Assembly: GCA_020024815.1 (NCBI GenBank)
Contig: JAHHTE010000003.1
Span: forward strand, 1-35,238
DNA from: Mailhella sp.
Lineage (GTDB): Bacteria; Desulfobacterota; Desulfovibrionia; Desulfovibrionales; Desulfovibrionaceae
Length of the DNA: 35,238 bases
Direction: 5' to 3'
Shown: piece by piece, positions 15,497 to 24,366 of the stretch
Layout of the letters: each line of letters begins with the position of its first letter
Numbering within the stretch: the stretch's first letter is position 1
Program-made: the position numbers and the translations under genes
The notes under the pieces: generated by a model
What the model was told of the DNA's origin: nothing
Databases searched by the model: none
Seen by the model: only the letters and a program-made list of their open reading frames with translations

Positions 15497-16369
15497 CTAC
15501 TGGCTTTGCAGTGCATTAGCACCGCCAACAATATCCATGAGATCATTTGTAATGGCTGCTTGACGTGTTTTGTTGAATAACAAAGTAAGAGAAGCAATCA
15601 TATCATCACAGTTATTTGTTGCATTATTCATCGCAAACATACGCGCTGCGTTTTCACTTGCAAAATTATCAAGCAATCCACGATAAATTTGAACATTCAA
15701 ATAACGTGGTAATAATTCAGCAAGTAAAGTAGTAACATCTGGCTCATAAATATATTCTACTTCGCTTTCGTTACTTTCATTTACTGAAGGAATAATTGGC
15801 AATAATGTTTTTGTAGTTGACACTTGACGGGACATACTAACAAATTCACTATATACCAAATAAACTTCATCAACGTTATATTCTGTATACGTATGAGAAA
15901 CAGTATTTCCTAATTTTGTTGCAACTTGGAAATTAAGATTTCCCATTACATCTGTCATTGCATCTAAAAGTTCATAAGAAGTTTTTCTAATTGCATCGCG
16001 ACCTTTACGTCCAACACAAATAAAACTAACAGTTTTACCTTCTTTTTCTTTAGATTTTGCTAATTTAATTGCATCATTGATGAGATTGACATTAAAGCCA
16101 CCACATAAACCACGATCAGAAGTAATAAGCAAAATAAGCACATTTTTCTTCTCATCACGATTATCTAAAAGAGGGTGACTTGCGCCCTCAGTACGTGCTG
16201 CTAAATCTGCCAACATTGAATTAAACTTATTTGCATAAGGGCGAAAACGCTCAATTCTTTGTTGTGCACCACGTAAGCCAGCAGAAGCAACCATACCCAT
16301 TGCACGAGTAATTTGCTTGGTTTTACCAACACCAGCTATTTGTAGTTTAACATCTTTTAAGGAAGGCAT
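15497..16369 (-). CDS. atpG: ATP synthase F1 gamma subunit
   Basis: This is the central rotating shaft of F1. The 290-residue protein starts M-P-S-L-K-D-V-K and carries K-I/K-Q-I-T-R-A-M-G-M-V-A-S-A near the N-terminus. I-T-S-D-R-G-L-C-G-G-F-N follows around residue 85, and the C-terminal helix (N-K-T-R-Q-A-A-I-T-N-D-L-M-D-I-V-G-G-A) is intact. It begins 3 bases after the atpA stop, consistent with coupled translation. Confidence 0.97.
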   Translation of the reverse strand: MPSLKDVKLQIAGVGKTKQITRAMGMVASAGLRGAQQRIERFRPYANKFNSMLADLAARTEGASHPLLDNRDEKKNVLILLITSDRGLCGGFNVNLINDAIKLAKSKEKEGKTVSFICVGRKGRDAIRKTSYELLDAMTDVMGNLNFQVATKLGNTVSHTYTEYNVDEVYLVYSEFVSMSRQVSTTKTLLPIIPSVNESNESEVEYIYEPDVTTLLAELLPRYLNVQIYRGLLDNFASENAARMFAMNNATNNCDDMIASLTLLFNKTRQAAITNDLMDIVGGANALQSQ

Positions 16370-16372
16370 AGA

Positions 16373-17887
16373 TTACCCCCGTGCCATGAAAGATGCTTTA
16401 AACTCTTTTATGGCTGAACTTAAACGTTCTTCCAAATCATCATCAATTTTTTGGCGTTCACGAATATCAGTTAAAATATCAGCTTTAGATGTACGCAAGG
16501 TTTCTAAAAGTCCTGCTTCAAATGGAAGAACATCTGCAACTTCAATATCATCAAGAAAACCACGAGCAGCAGCAAAAATTGATGCAACTTGCTCTTCAGT
16601 AGGCATTGGTGAATATTGTGGTTGTTTTAAAAGTTCTGTCATTCTAGCACCACGATCAAGTGTTGCTTTTGTATTTTTATCTAAATCAGAACCAAACTGT
16701 GCAAAAGCTGCCATTTCACGGTATTGAGCAAGGTCAAGACGAAGTGTACCTGCAACTTGCTTCATAGCTTTAATTTGAGCTGCACCACCAACACGTGAAA
16801 CAGAAATACCAACGTTAATAGCAGGACGGATACCAGCGTTAAAGAGGTTAGACTCTAAGAATACCTGTCCATCTGTAATAGAAATTACGTTTGTTGGAAT
16901 ATAAGCAGAAACGTCCCCTGCTTGTGTTTCAATAACAGGAAGAGCTGTTAAGGAACCACCACCAAGTTCATCAGAAAGTTTTGCAGCACGTTCTAATAAA
17001 CGAGAGTGCAAGTAGAAAACGTCCCCTGGGAATGCTTCACGTCCTGGAGGACGACGAAGTAAAAGAGACATCTGTCTGTAAGCAACAGCTTGTTTTGATA
17101 AGTCATCATAAATAATAAGAGCATGTTGACCATTATCTCTGTAATATTCAGCCATTGTGCAACCAGCATACGCTGCAATATATTGAAGTGGAGCTGATTC
17201 AGATGCTGATGCAGAAATAATTGTGGTATACTCCATTGCACCATGTTGACGTAATTTTTCAGCAACAAGTGCAACTGTTGATTCTTTTTGTCCAATAGCA
17301 ACGTAGAAACAACGAACACCTGTATTTTTTTGTGCTAAAATTGCATCAACACATACAGCAGTTTTACCAACTTGACGGTCACCAATAATAAGCTCACGTT
17401 GACCACGACCAATAGGTGTAATAGCATCAATAGCTTTAATACCAGTTACCATTGGTTCATGAACACTTTTACGAGCCATAAGACCAGGAGCTTTAAGCTC
17501 AACAGGTCTTGTTTCTGTTGTTTCAACTGGACCTAAACCGTCAATTGGTTGTCCCAATGGATTTAATACACGTCCAGCAACAGCTTTTCCTACGGGCACG
17601 GAGAAGATTTTGCCTGTACGTTTTACAGTATCACCTTCTTTAACTCCACGGTCATCACCTAAAAGAGCAACACCAACGTTATCTTCTTCAAGGTTAAGAA
17701 CCATACCCATAAGTCCACCAGGGAACTCAAGAAGTTCCATGGCCATTGCATTTTGAACACCGTAAACACGAGCAATACCGTCACCAACGTAGAGAACAGT
17801 ACCTGTCTCACTCATTTCAACGCGTTGATCGTAATCACGAATCTGTTCTTCAATGATTTTACTAATTTCTTCAGCCTTTATTTGCAT
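16373..17887 (-). CDS. atpA: ATP synthase F1 alpha subunit
   Basis: This is the non-catalytic nucleotide-binding F1 subunit, 504 residues. Visible features are the Walker A G-D-R-Q-V-G-K-T near residue 170, Y-V-A-I-G-Q-K, L-I-I-Y-D-D-L-S-K-Q-A, and the arginine-finger region I-S-V-S-R-V-G-G-A-A-Q. The start M-Q-I-K-A-E-E-I-S is standard. It lies 3 bases downstream of atpH. Confidence 0.98.
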   Translation of the reverse strand: MQIKAEEISKIIEEQIRDYDQRVEMSETGTVLYVGDGIARVYGVQNAMAMELLEFPGGLMGMVLNLEEDNVGVALLGDDRGVKEGDTVKRTGKIFSVPVGKAVAGRVLNPLGQPIDGLGPVETTETRPVELKAPGLMARKSVHEPMVTGIKAIDAITPIGRGQRELIIGDRQVGKTAVCVDAILAQKNTGVRCFYVAIGQKESTVALVAEKLRQHGAMEYTTIISASASESAPLQYIAAYAGCTMAEYYRDNGQHALIIYDDLSKQAVAYRQMSLLLRRPPGREAFPGDVFYLHSRLLERAAKLSDELGGGSLTALPVIETQAGDVSAYIPTNVISITDGQVFLESNLFNAGIRPAINVGISVSRVGGAAQIKAMKQVAGTLRLDLAQYREMAAFAQFGSDLDKNTKATLDRGARMTELLKQPQYSPMPTEEQVASIFAAARGFLDDIEVADVLPFEAGLLETLRTSKADILTDIRERQKIDDDLEERLSSAIKEFKASFMARG

Positions 17888-17890
17888 GGC

Positions 17891-18442
17891 CTACTCACCC
17901 CTCTTGATGGATTCTCTGAGGTTATCAAGTTGCGCACGTAAACTTGCATCATATACAATATCCCCAATTTTAAGAACAATACCACCTAAAATTTGAGGAT
18001 TTACACTATACGCAAGTTCAAGTTTGCGACCAGTTTGTTTTTCTAACTGAGATACAATCTCAGTTTCTCTTTCATTTTCTAATTCAATTGCAGTTACTAC
18101 TAAACCGCGACTTATGCCTCTTGCATCATCAAGCATTGTATTAAAATCAGATGCAATAGCAGGTAAAAGTGAAAGTCTGCCTTTATCTGCTAAAAGAGAG
18201 CAAAATTTTTTTTCAATATCACCAGCATGAACAAGGTTAAGGAGACTAAGAGTAAGATTTTTTTTCTCTTCTTCAGTGAGAACTGGGCTTACAATTAATT
18301 CCTTAAGATTTGGATTATCTTCAATAGCATTTGCAAGAGCAGTTAATGAACTTGCATATTTTGCTAATTCTGTATCCCCTTTATCCTTCCCAATGCTGAA
18401 TAAGGCATTTGCATAACGCTTAGATACGGCATTACCAATCAT
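17891..18442 (-). CDS. atpH: ATP synthase F1 delta subunit
   Basis: Delta joins F1 to the peripheral stalk. The 183-residue protein has the usual R-Y-A-N-A-L-F start and the C-terminal G-G-I-V-L-K-I-G-D-I-V-Y-D-A-S-L-R-A-Q-L. Its ATG overlaps the atpF stop by four bases (ATGA), so translation is coupled. Confidence 0.96.
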   Translation of the reverse strand: MIGNAVSKRYANALFSIGKDKGDTELAKYASSLTALANAIEDNPNLKELIVSPVLTEEEKKNLTLSLLNLVHAGDIEKKFCSLLADKGRLSLLPAIASDFNTMLDDARGISRGLVVTAIELENERETEIVSQLEKQTGRKLELAYSVNPQILGGIVLKIGDIVYDASLRAQLDNLRESIKRGE

Positions 18443-18996
18443 GAGAACACTACCTTTGATAAGGATTTTTCAATAAGTTTATTATGTTCCGTCTTATCCA
18501 AACGGGAAACAATTTCCTTTTCCATATTGGAAATAATTTCATCAGCTAATTGAGCTTTAATTTTTTCTATTTCATTTTTAGCATCTTGTTCAGCTGCTAA
18601 TTTTGCTTGTTCAATAATACGTTCTGCTTGTTTTTCAGCATCTTGAATAATGATATTTTTAATCGCTTCTGCTTGTGATTTACCATCTTCTAAGATTTTT
18701 TTACATTCACCTTCAACAGAACGAAGACGTTCTTCAATAAGAGCTAAATTATTTTCAGCTTGTTTTTTTAGGGAACTTGCAGTTTCCAAATCATCTTTTA
18801 CGGTTTGTTGATGTTTTGCAATAAAAGCTTTAATTGCTTTTCCACCAAAATACCATAATAAACCTATAAAAATTGCAAAGTTAATTAATCTTAAGGTAAA
18901 ATTACCCCAAGGAATTTGGTGAGCATCTGATGCATAAGCAAAATCAGCAATAGCTAATACTGCAAATACCATGGCGATTGAACTTAAATATTTCAC
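18439..18996 (-). CDS. atpF: ATP synthase F0 b subunit
   Basis: This is the peripheral stalk b subunit, 185 residues. A first hydrophobic stretch (about 5-22, ending A-Y-A-S-D-A) looks like a signal sequence. The membrane helix proper (F-T-L-R-L-I-N-F-A-I-F-I-G-L-L-W-Y-F) follows at about 33-50, then a long charged coiled coil. The extra N-terminal hydrophobic segment is typical of b subunits in Desulfovibrio relatives. The partner b' subunit is encoded just upstream. Confidence 0.94.
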   Translation of the reverse strand: MKYLSSIAMVFAVLAIADFAYASDAHQIPWGNFTLRLINFAIFIGLLWYFGGKAIKAFIAKHQQTVKDDLETASSLKKQAENNLALIEERLRSVEGECKKILEDGKSQAEAIKNIIIQDAEKQAERIIEQAKLAAEQDAKNEIEKIKAQLADEIISNMEKEIVSRLDKTEHNKLIEKSLSKVVFS

Positions 18997-19018
18997 AAAT
19001 AACTCCTTATGGCTATGC

Positions 19019-19438
19019 TTATGCTAAAATTTTTGTTAACGCTTCTTGAGTATAGCTTGCTATTTTATTTTGTAAAATACTCATAGCTTCTTGACTTTCG
19101 CCTTGAATTTTTTGAGTAGATTCTTGACGCAATACACGAGCTTTATCATTAGCTTGTTGTAATTTTTGCTGAGCAGATCCTTCAGCATCAAGTTTGATTG
19201 ATTCACGTTGTTTTGTTACTTCAACACGAACAGCACGAAGTCTTTCATCATAAAGAACTTGTTGTGCTTCAATCTTAGAAGCAAAATCATTAGTTTCTTT
19301 TTTATCAGCATCAATAATTGCTTGACGTTGTGCCATATTTTTACGAATAGGCTTAATAATAAGAGCATTGATGATTAAAAGTGAAACTAAAAAATTTACT
19401 AATTGAATTAGAAAAGTAATATCCAAACTTATGCTCAT
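19019..19438 (-). CDS. atpF': ATP synthase F0 b' subunit
   Basis: This is the second peripheral stalk subunit, 139 residues. A single N-terminal membrane helix (I-T-F-L-I-Q-L-V-N-F-L-V-S-L-L-I) is followed by a long Gln/Glu/Lys/Arg-rich coiled coil. A b/b' heterodimer replaces the b homodimer. The ATG at 19438 has AAAGGA six bases upstream and gives the usual start; a TTG at 19465 would add nine residues without support. It is the first gene of the atp operon. Genes for subunits a and c are not in this window. Confidence 0.93.
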   Translation of the reverse strand: MSISLDITFLIQLVNFLVSLLIINALIIKPIRKNMAQRQAIIDADKKETNDFASKIEAQQVLYDERLRAVRVEVTKQRESIKLDAEGSAQQKLQQANDKARVLRQESTQKIQGESQEAMSILQNKIASYTQEALTKILA

Positions 19439-19481
19439 AATTTTTCCTTTTAAACTTGAAGCCAAAATTCATTTTTAACAT

Positions 19482-19510
19482 ACAATATATAAACTAAACA
19501 AAATTGTCAA
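19482..19510 (-). promoter_or_regulatory. Candidate promoter of the atp operon
   Basis: On the minus strand, a consensus TTGACA (19505-19510) is followed after 17 bases by TATTGT (19482-19487). TATATT at 15-base spacing is an alternative -10. It lies about 45 bases upstream of the atpF' start, between bactofilin and the atp genes. Confidence 0.45.
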
Positions 19511-19550
19511 TGCTTGAATGAAATTCTTGCCTAATATATAAATTGCCGAG

Positions 19551-19898
19551 CTATTCTTCAGTTGTTATTTCTTTTTTGATCATATTAATATTACCATCTA
19601 ATATTGCACCATCTTCAACAACCAAACTTGGACAATAAACCTTTCCTTTTAAAACTCCCCCTCGATGAATGGTTATACTTTTTTTTGCAACTACATCACC
19701 AGTAAAATTTCCAGAAAGATATAATTCTCCAACATTAATATTTCCTTCAATTTTAGAATCTTTTCCAGCAATTAAAATTCCTTCAGAAGCAATTTCTCCT
19801 GTAAATTCTCCATCAATTCTAACTGTACCTTGAAAAGATAATTTACCAGTAAAAAAAGTTCCAGATCCCATAAAAGCATTAATGTCATCTTTCGCCAT
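19551..19898 (-). CDS. Bactofilin (polymer-forming cytoskeletal protein)
   Basis: Bactofilins polymerise without nucleotide into filaments that guide local cell-wall synthesis. The 115-residue protein is made of short beta-helix turns with regular glycine and hydrophobic spacing (F-T-G-K-L-S-F-Q-G-T-V-R-I-D-G-E-F-T-G, then I-E-G-N-I-N-V-G-E-L). Polar tails flank this core. It is the last gene of the elongasome operon, 11 bases after rodA, which supports a role in rod shape. Confidence 0.93.
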   Translation of the reverse strand: MAKDDINAFMGSGTFFTGKLSFQGTVRIDGEFTGEIASEGILIAGKDSKIEGNINVGELYLSGNFTGDVVAKKSITIHRGGVLKGKVYCPSLVVEDGAILDGNINMIKKEITTEE

Positions 19899-19909
19899 TA
19901 TTCTATCTC

Positions 19910-21034
19910 CTATTGAGTTTTAAAAACAAATCTATTTATGGATACGCTTAACACAATACCAATAAAAGTGCAATTTACTGTCATTGCCGTACCACCATAG
20001 CTTATAAAAGGTAAAGGAATACCAACAACTGGCATTAGCCCAACAACCATTCCTGTATTAACTACTATCTGCCAAAAGAAATAGAAAAAAATCCCAGCAC
20101 AAAGCGTACCACCAAATCTATCTCTTGCGTCAGAAATTGTACTATAAATAGAAAATAAAAAAAAGCAAAAAATTACTATAACCCCCATGCTACCCACAAA
20201 GCCCCATTCTTCACCTAAAACAGCAACAGCAAAATCAGTATGTTTTTCAGGTAAAAAACGTAATTGTGATTGTGTACCTTCCTGAAAACCTTTTCCTAAA
20301 AGTTGTCCAGAACCAATAGCAATTTGTGATTGAATAATATGATAGCCAGCACCTCGAGGGTCTCTTGTAGGATCTAAAAAAGTTTTTATACGTTCTTGTT
20401 GATAATCATGTAAAACAAACCAACTTAATGGTAAAAGTAAAGGTATTATAATTAGACAAATTCTCAACACTTTCCATTTTATACCATGAAAAAGAGCCAT
20501 ACCTGCAACTAAAAATACAACAGTTAATCCAGTTCCTAAATCAGGTTGTTTAACAATTAATGCAAAAGGAACAATACCAATAATCATTAATTTGCATAAA
20601 CGTATCCAACCTAATGTTTCACCATCTTTAGATAAAAATTTTGATCCCATTAATAAAACAGAAAATTTCGCAAACTCACTTGGTTGAATACTAAAAAAAC
20701 CTAAATCAAGCCAACGCTGTGCACCATAAACAGTTTTCCCAAATATTGGTACTAAAATTAATAAAATTAATACTAAATAATAAAAAATATCTGCGTAATG
20801 TTCTAATACTTTGTAATTAATAAACATGGTTACAAACATTATGCAAAGACCAATTCCACCCCACATCAACTGTTTTTCATAAAAAGGAGCATGAGTAATA
20901 CCATCTTCAAGACGCATACTACTTGCTGAATACATATTTACAAAACCCACAAAAAAAATAAGAATGGTCATCATAAATAATAACCAGTTTATATCTATAA
21001 ACATTTTTTTATTAGGAAGTGTAAAGATTTTCAT
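19910..21034 (-). CDS. rodA: Peptidoglycan glycosyltransferase RodA (SEDS family)
   Basis: RodA polymerises lipid II during side-wall elongation with PBP2. The 374-residue protein has about ten membrane segments. The SEDS signatures are A-Q-R-W-L-D-L-G-F-F-S-I-Q-P-S-E-F-A-K, K-Q-P-D-L-G-T, L-P-E-K-H-T-D-F, and G-L-M-P-V-V-G-I-P-L-P-F-I-S-Y-G-G in the C-terminal region. It abuts mrdA with a one-base overlap. Confidence 0.97.
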   Translation of the reverse strand: MKIFTLPNKKMFIDINWLLFMMTILIFFVGFVNMYSASSMRLEDGITHAPFYEKQLMWGGIGLCIMFVTMFINYKVLEHYADIFYYLVLILLILVPIFGKTVYGAQRWLDLGFFSIQPSEFAKFSVLLMGSKFLSKDGETLGWIRLCKLMIIGIVPFALIVKQPDLGTGLTVVFLVAGMALFHGIKWKVLRICLIIIPLLLPLSWFVLHDYQQERIKTFLDPTRDPRGAGYHIIQSQIAIGSGQLLGKGFQEGTQSQLRFLPEKHTDFAVAVLGEEWGFVGSMGVIVIFCFFLFSIYSTISDARDRFGGTLCAGIFFYFFWQIVVNTGMVVGLMPVVGIPLPFISYGGTAMTVNCTFIGIVLSVSINRFVFKTQ

Positions 21035-22824
21035 TAATTCTCCAAAGGAAATAATAAATTAATAATATCGCGAGTTACAGGACCAGCAGCAGAAGCTCCC
21101 CCCCCACCATGCTCTAACATAGTAATAATTACATAGCGACGAGTTCCGTCATCAGCATACGCTCCAAACCAAGCATGATCACGTTCTTTAAAATCCATTT
21201 CATGATTTTTCTTTCTTCTATCTCCAGTCATCTTAATTTTAACAACTTGAGCTGTACCTGTTTTACCACCAACTTTAATATCATTTCTCTTGATAACTCT
21301 TGCTGTACCTCTTGGTTCATTTGCCGTTGCAAACATATAATCAAGTATCATTTGGCAATGTTCTTGTGAAATAGGAGTATGCCCAATAACTTTTGGTTCT
21401 TCACCCAATACTAATTGTGGCTTTAATAATTTACCACCATTCATTAATGAACTAATATACGTTGCTAATTGAATTGGGGTAACTAATGTAAACCCTTGCC
21501 CAATAGATAAATTTACAGTATCACCATCTTGCCAACGTTCATTAAAACGTTTTAATTTCCAATCTTTTGTAGGAACATTCCCCTTAGCTTCATGAGGCAA
21601 ATCTATTCCTGTTTGCCTTCCAAAACCACATTGTTGTGCGAATTCACTAAGATAATCTATACCTAAATCTAAAGCTTTTTCATAATAATATACATCACAA
21701 GAATACATAATAGAATGTTTTAAATCAACATTGCCATGTCCAAATTTACTCCAACATCTAAATTGTCTATTACCTAATTTAAAAACTCCACTACAAAAAA
21801 CAGTGTCATGTGGATTTACACCTTTTTCCAGTAAAGCTCCTGCCATAATCAATTTCCATAGAGAAGCTGGAGGAAACACACTTTGAATTGTTCTATTTTG
21901 TAATGGAAAACGTGGGTGATTACTAATTGCTTGCCATTCTTTTTTTGAAAAACCTGTAACAAAAAGATTATTATCATAAGAAGGTAATGTAACCAAAGCA
22001 TCTAATTCACCTGTATCAGGATTCATAACTATTACAGAACCTGCATGATTACGCATAATAAATTCAATATTTTTTTGCAATTCAATATCAATCGTTAACC
22101 GTATATTTTCACCTGGTACTGCATCATGTTGAATTTCTTTATTTAAAGATCGTCCAAAAACATCAACTTCCATAGAAGTAAGACCTTTTTTTCCACGTAA
22201 ACGATTTTCTAAAACATACTCAAGACCTTGTCTTCCTACAATATCGCCTAAACTAAGGTTTTCATCTCTTTGCAATTCTTCTCTTGTTGCTTCTGCAACA
22301 TATCCCATAATATGTGTCACTGTATCTTTTTGAGGATAATTTCTCCTTGCTCTTGGAACAATATGAATACCTGGCCATAAATGTAATTGTGATTGAATAG
22401 GAGCAATCATATCAAAAGGCAAATCTGAAACAATAACAATTGGATCAAAAAATCTTGTATAATATTTATTTTTTTCAAATTTTTCTACTAATTCATCATA
22501 ATTTGTATCTGTCCATTCACTAATTTGTGCTAAAGCAGCATAAACATCAGGAGTATCTTCACGAGTTACAGCAATAGCAAATGTAATAAAATTTTCAGCT
22601 AAAGGAATACCATTCCTATCAAAAATTTCTCCTCTATCAGAATCTACTCGTGCAGTTTTTATTCTATTATCTAAAGATAATTGTGCGAATTCTTCACCTC
22701 TATGTATTTGCAAATACCAATACCTTGCACAAAAAATAACAAATAAAAAAGCAATAGCAAATTGCAACAATAATAAACCTAAACGAGGAGGTTGATAATT
22801 CGTATCTTGAATTTTATGCAGCAC
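21034..22824 (-). CDS. mrdA: Penicillin-binding protein 2 (transpeptidase)
   Basis: This is the class B PBP that cross-links peptidoglycan in elongation, 596 residues. It has one N-terminal membrane helix (about 15-35) and a dimerisation domain. The transpeptidase motifs are S-L-W-K (Ser321), S-C-D (375-377) and K-T-G-T (521-524). A C-W-x(4)-G-H-G...S-C-D run (Cys357, His363, Cys376, possibly Cys344) matches the zinc site reported for E. coli PBP2 in spacing, with Cys replacing Asp at one ligand. The start is GTG, with AAAGGAA seven bases upstream inside the end of mreD; the genes overlap by 11 bases. Confidence 0.96.
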   Translation of the reverse strand: MLHKIQDTNYQPPRLGLLLLQFAIAFLFVIFCARYWYLQIHRGEEFAQLSLDNRIKTARVDSDRGEIFDRNGIPLAENFITFAIAVTREDTPDVYAALAQISEWTDTNYDELVEKFEKNKYYTRFFDPIVIVSDLPFDMIAPIQSQLHLWPGIHIVPRARRNYPQKDTVTHIMGYVAEATREELQRDENLSLGDIVGRQGLEYVLENRLRGKKGLTSMEVDVFGRSLNKEIQHDAVPGENIRLTIDIELQKNIEFIMRNHAGSVIVMNPDTGELDALVTLPSYDNNLFVTGFSKKEWQAISNHPRFPLQNRTIQSVFPPASLWKLIMAGALLEKGVNPHDTVFCSGVFKLGNRQFRCWSKFGHGNVDLKHSIMYSCDVYYYEKALDLGIDYLSEFAQQCGFGRQTGIDLPHEAKGNVPTKDWKLKRFNERWQDGDTVNLSIGQGFTLVTPIQLATYISSLMNGGKLLKPQLVLGEEPKVIGHTPISQEHCQMILDYMFATANEPRGTARVIKRNDIKVGGKTGTAQVVKIKMTGDRRKKNHEMDFKERDHAWFGAYADDGTRRYVIITMLEHGGGGASAAGPVTRDIINLLFPLEN

Positions 22825-23275
22825 GACGTATTCCTTTACGTAAATAATTTGCCAAATGCCACATAAGCGGAGTTATAAAAACTTGATATACACATTCATC
22901 TTGTAATTCACGTGAATTTATATAAATATCTTGTATATCAGATAAAATACTAATAATTAAATAATGTGAAATAGATAAAGCAATACTTAATAATAAAATA
23001 AAAATAAAACTTTCAACTTCAAAAAACCATTGCCATGCATAGAAAAATATAATTACAACAAAATACCATAAAAAAATGTTACCAAATGGCATTGTTCCTG
23101 TTCCTTCTTGAATTAAAATAAAAGAAACAATAACAATAAGAAATTGAACAATTTTTCTTTCTTGTAAGGCAACAATAAGACCTGGCAATAAAAAATCAAC
23201 TCCATGAACAAATTTTTGTAAGATAATTGCAATAATAATATAAATTGTCCACCAAGCAAAATTGATAAAACGCAT
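22814..23275 (-). CDS. mreD: Rod shape-determining protein MreD
   Basis: This is a 153-residue inner-membrane protein of the elongasome with about five hydrophobic helices, starting M-R-F-I-N-F-A-W-W. Sequence conservation in MreD is low, so the call rests on size, hydrophobicity and place between mreC and mrdA. It begins 1 base after mreC and overlaps mrdA. Confidence 0.85.
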   Translation of the reverse strand: MRFINFAWWTIYIIIAIILQKFVHGVDFLLPGLIVALQERKIVQFLIVIVSFILIQEGTGTMPFGNIFLWYFVVIIFFYAWQWFFEVESFIFILLLSIALSISHYLIISILSDIQDIYINSRELQDECVYQVFITPLMWHLANYLRKGIRRAA

Positions 23276-23276
23276 T

Positions 23277-24287
23277 TTATGCTCCTGTTGCTTGGCTATC
23301 TGTATTTACAGTATTTTTAGGTTCAGAAGTTTCAGATTGATCTTTATATGCTTTTTCAATATTTTTATTTTCTTCAATTTTCCCTGTTTCATCAACAAGA
23401 ACTTCAATAGGAGTTGGTGAAAAAATTTGATATGGACGTGGTGAATATACAGGACTACCTTCTGGTAAAATATGTTCAAAAGGATTTTGCAATAACAATA
23501 CTTCTTCTAATTTATCAAAAACCACAAGTGGCTCAACTTGAATATCAAGCATAGAATTTTTTCCATACTTTACATTTACAACTTTTCCTACGGGAATACC
23601 TTTTGGAAAACTTAAATCAAGTCCACTAGTTAAAACTAATTCACCAACAGAAATTTTTTCATTTTGTTTTACAAAACGCATAGATAAAAATTTATTATGC
23701 CCATTCCCTTGTAATATACCTGACACACGACCTTTTTCAGAAATTACAGCAACACTACTACCTGAATCTGTTAATAAAAGAGCAACAGAAGTATATGGAC
23801 CTGCTTTTAAAACCCTACCTACTAAACCTTTTGCATCAATAATAGGTGTTCCAACTTTTGCACCACTAAAAAAACCTTTTGAAAGTAAAAAACTATCAAA
23901 AAAATCGTTCGCTCCTAAACGCCATGCTAAAATACGAACCCCAATAGTTTTCCAATCAGGTCTATATTCAATATTAATAAGATTTCTTAATCTATTTAAT
24001 TCTGCTAAATCTTCTTTAAGATCAGCAAGTTCACGTTTTAATGAATTAACTTCTTTTTTTAAAGTAATATTTTCATCTTGTGCATTAACTAAATTTATAT
24101 AATTATCCCAAAAATCAGAAACAGACGTTTGCACAAACATAACAGAACGCAAAACAAAACCCGTTATTTCAATACCAACATTCGTACTTATAGTATCCAT
24201 TTTCCCTGTTCGTTCATTCCAAGTATAAATGCCTAAAAAAATGAGAAAAAATAAAACAGTAACGACGATTAACCGTCTTGCATTCAT
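23277..24287 (-). CDS. mreC: Rod shape-determining protein MreC
   Basis: This is a periplasmic scaffold of the elongasome, 336 residues. One N-terminal membrane helix (about 5-22) is followed by a coiled coil (about 70-100, L-K-K-E-V-N-S-L-K-R-E-L-A-D-L). The two beta-barrel domains come next, with the typical V-G-T-P-I-I-D-A-K-G-L-V-G-R-V and L-V-L-T-S-G-L-D. The last 50 residues are a polar tail that is not conserved in the family. It is separated from mreB by a hairpin. Confidence 0.95.
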   Translation of the reverse strand: MNARRLIVVTVLFFLIFLGIYTWNERTGKMDTISTNVGIEITGFVLRSVMFVQTSVSDFWDNYINLVNAQDENITLKKEVNSLKRELADLKEDLAELNRLRNLINIEYRPDWKTIGVRILAWRLGANDFFDSFLLSKGFFSGAKVGTPIIDAKGLVGRVLKAGPYTSVALLLTDSGSSVAVISEKGRVSGILQGNGHNKFLSMRFVKQNEKISVGELVLTSGLDLSFPKGIPVGKVVNVKYGKNSMLDIQVEPLVVFDKLEEVLLLQNPFEHILPEGSPVYSPRPYQIFSPTPIEVLVDETGKIEENKNIEKAYKDQSETSEPKNTVNTDSQATGA

Positions 24288-24311
24288 AAAATTTTACATA
24301 CCTTATAGATA

Positions 24312-24349
24312 AAATAATTTCGGACTAGCACCCCAGCCCGAAATTATTT
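24312..24349 (-). terminator. Hairpin between mreB and mreC, possible attenuator
   Basis: The 12-base arm 24312-24323 pairs perfectly with 24338-24349 around a GC-rich 14-base loop. On the minus strand it lies 17 bases after mreB and 24 bases before mreC. The following sequence is only moderately T-rich, so partial read-through is likely. That would give more MreB than MreC/MreD/PBP2/RodA. Confidence 0.6.
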
Positions 24350-24366
24350 TTATTTATTTTTAATTA

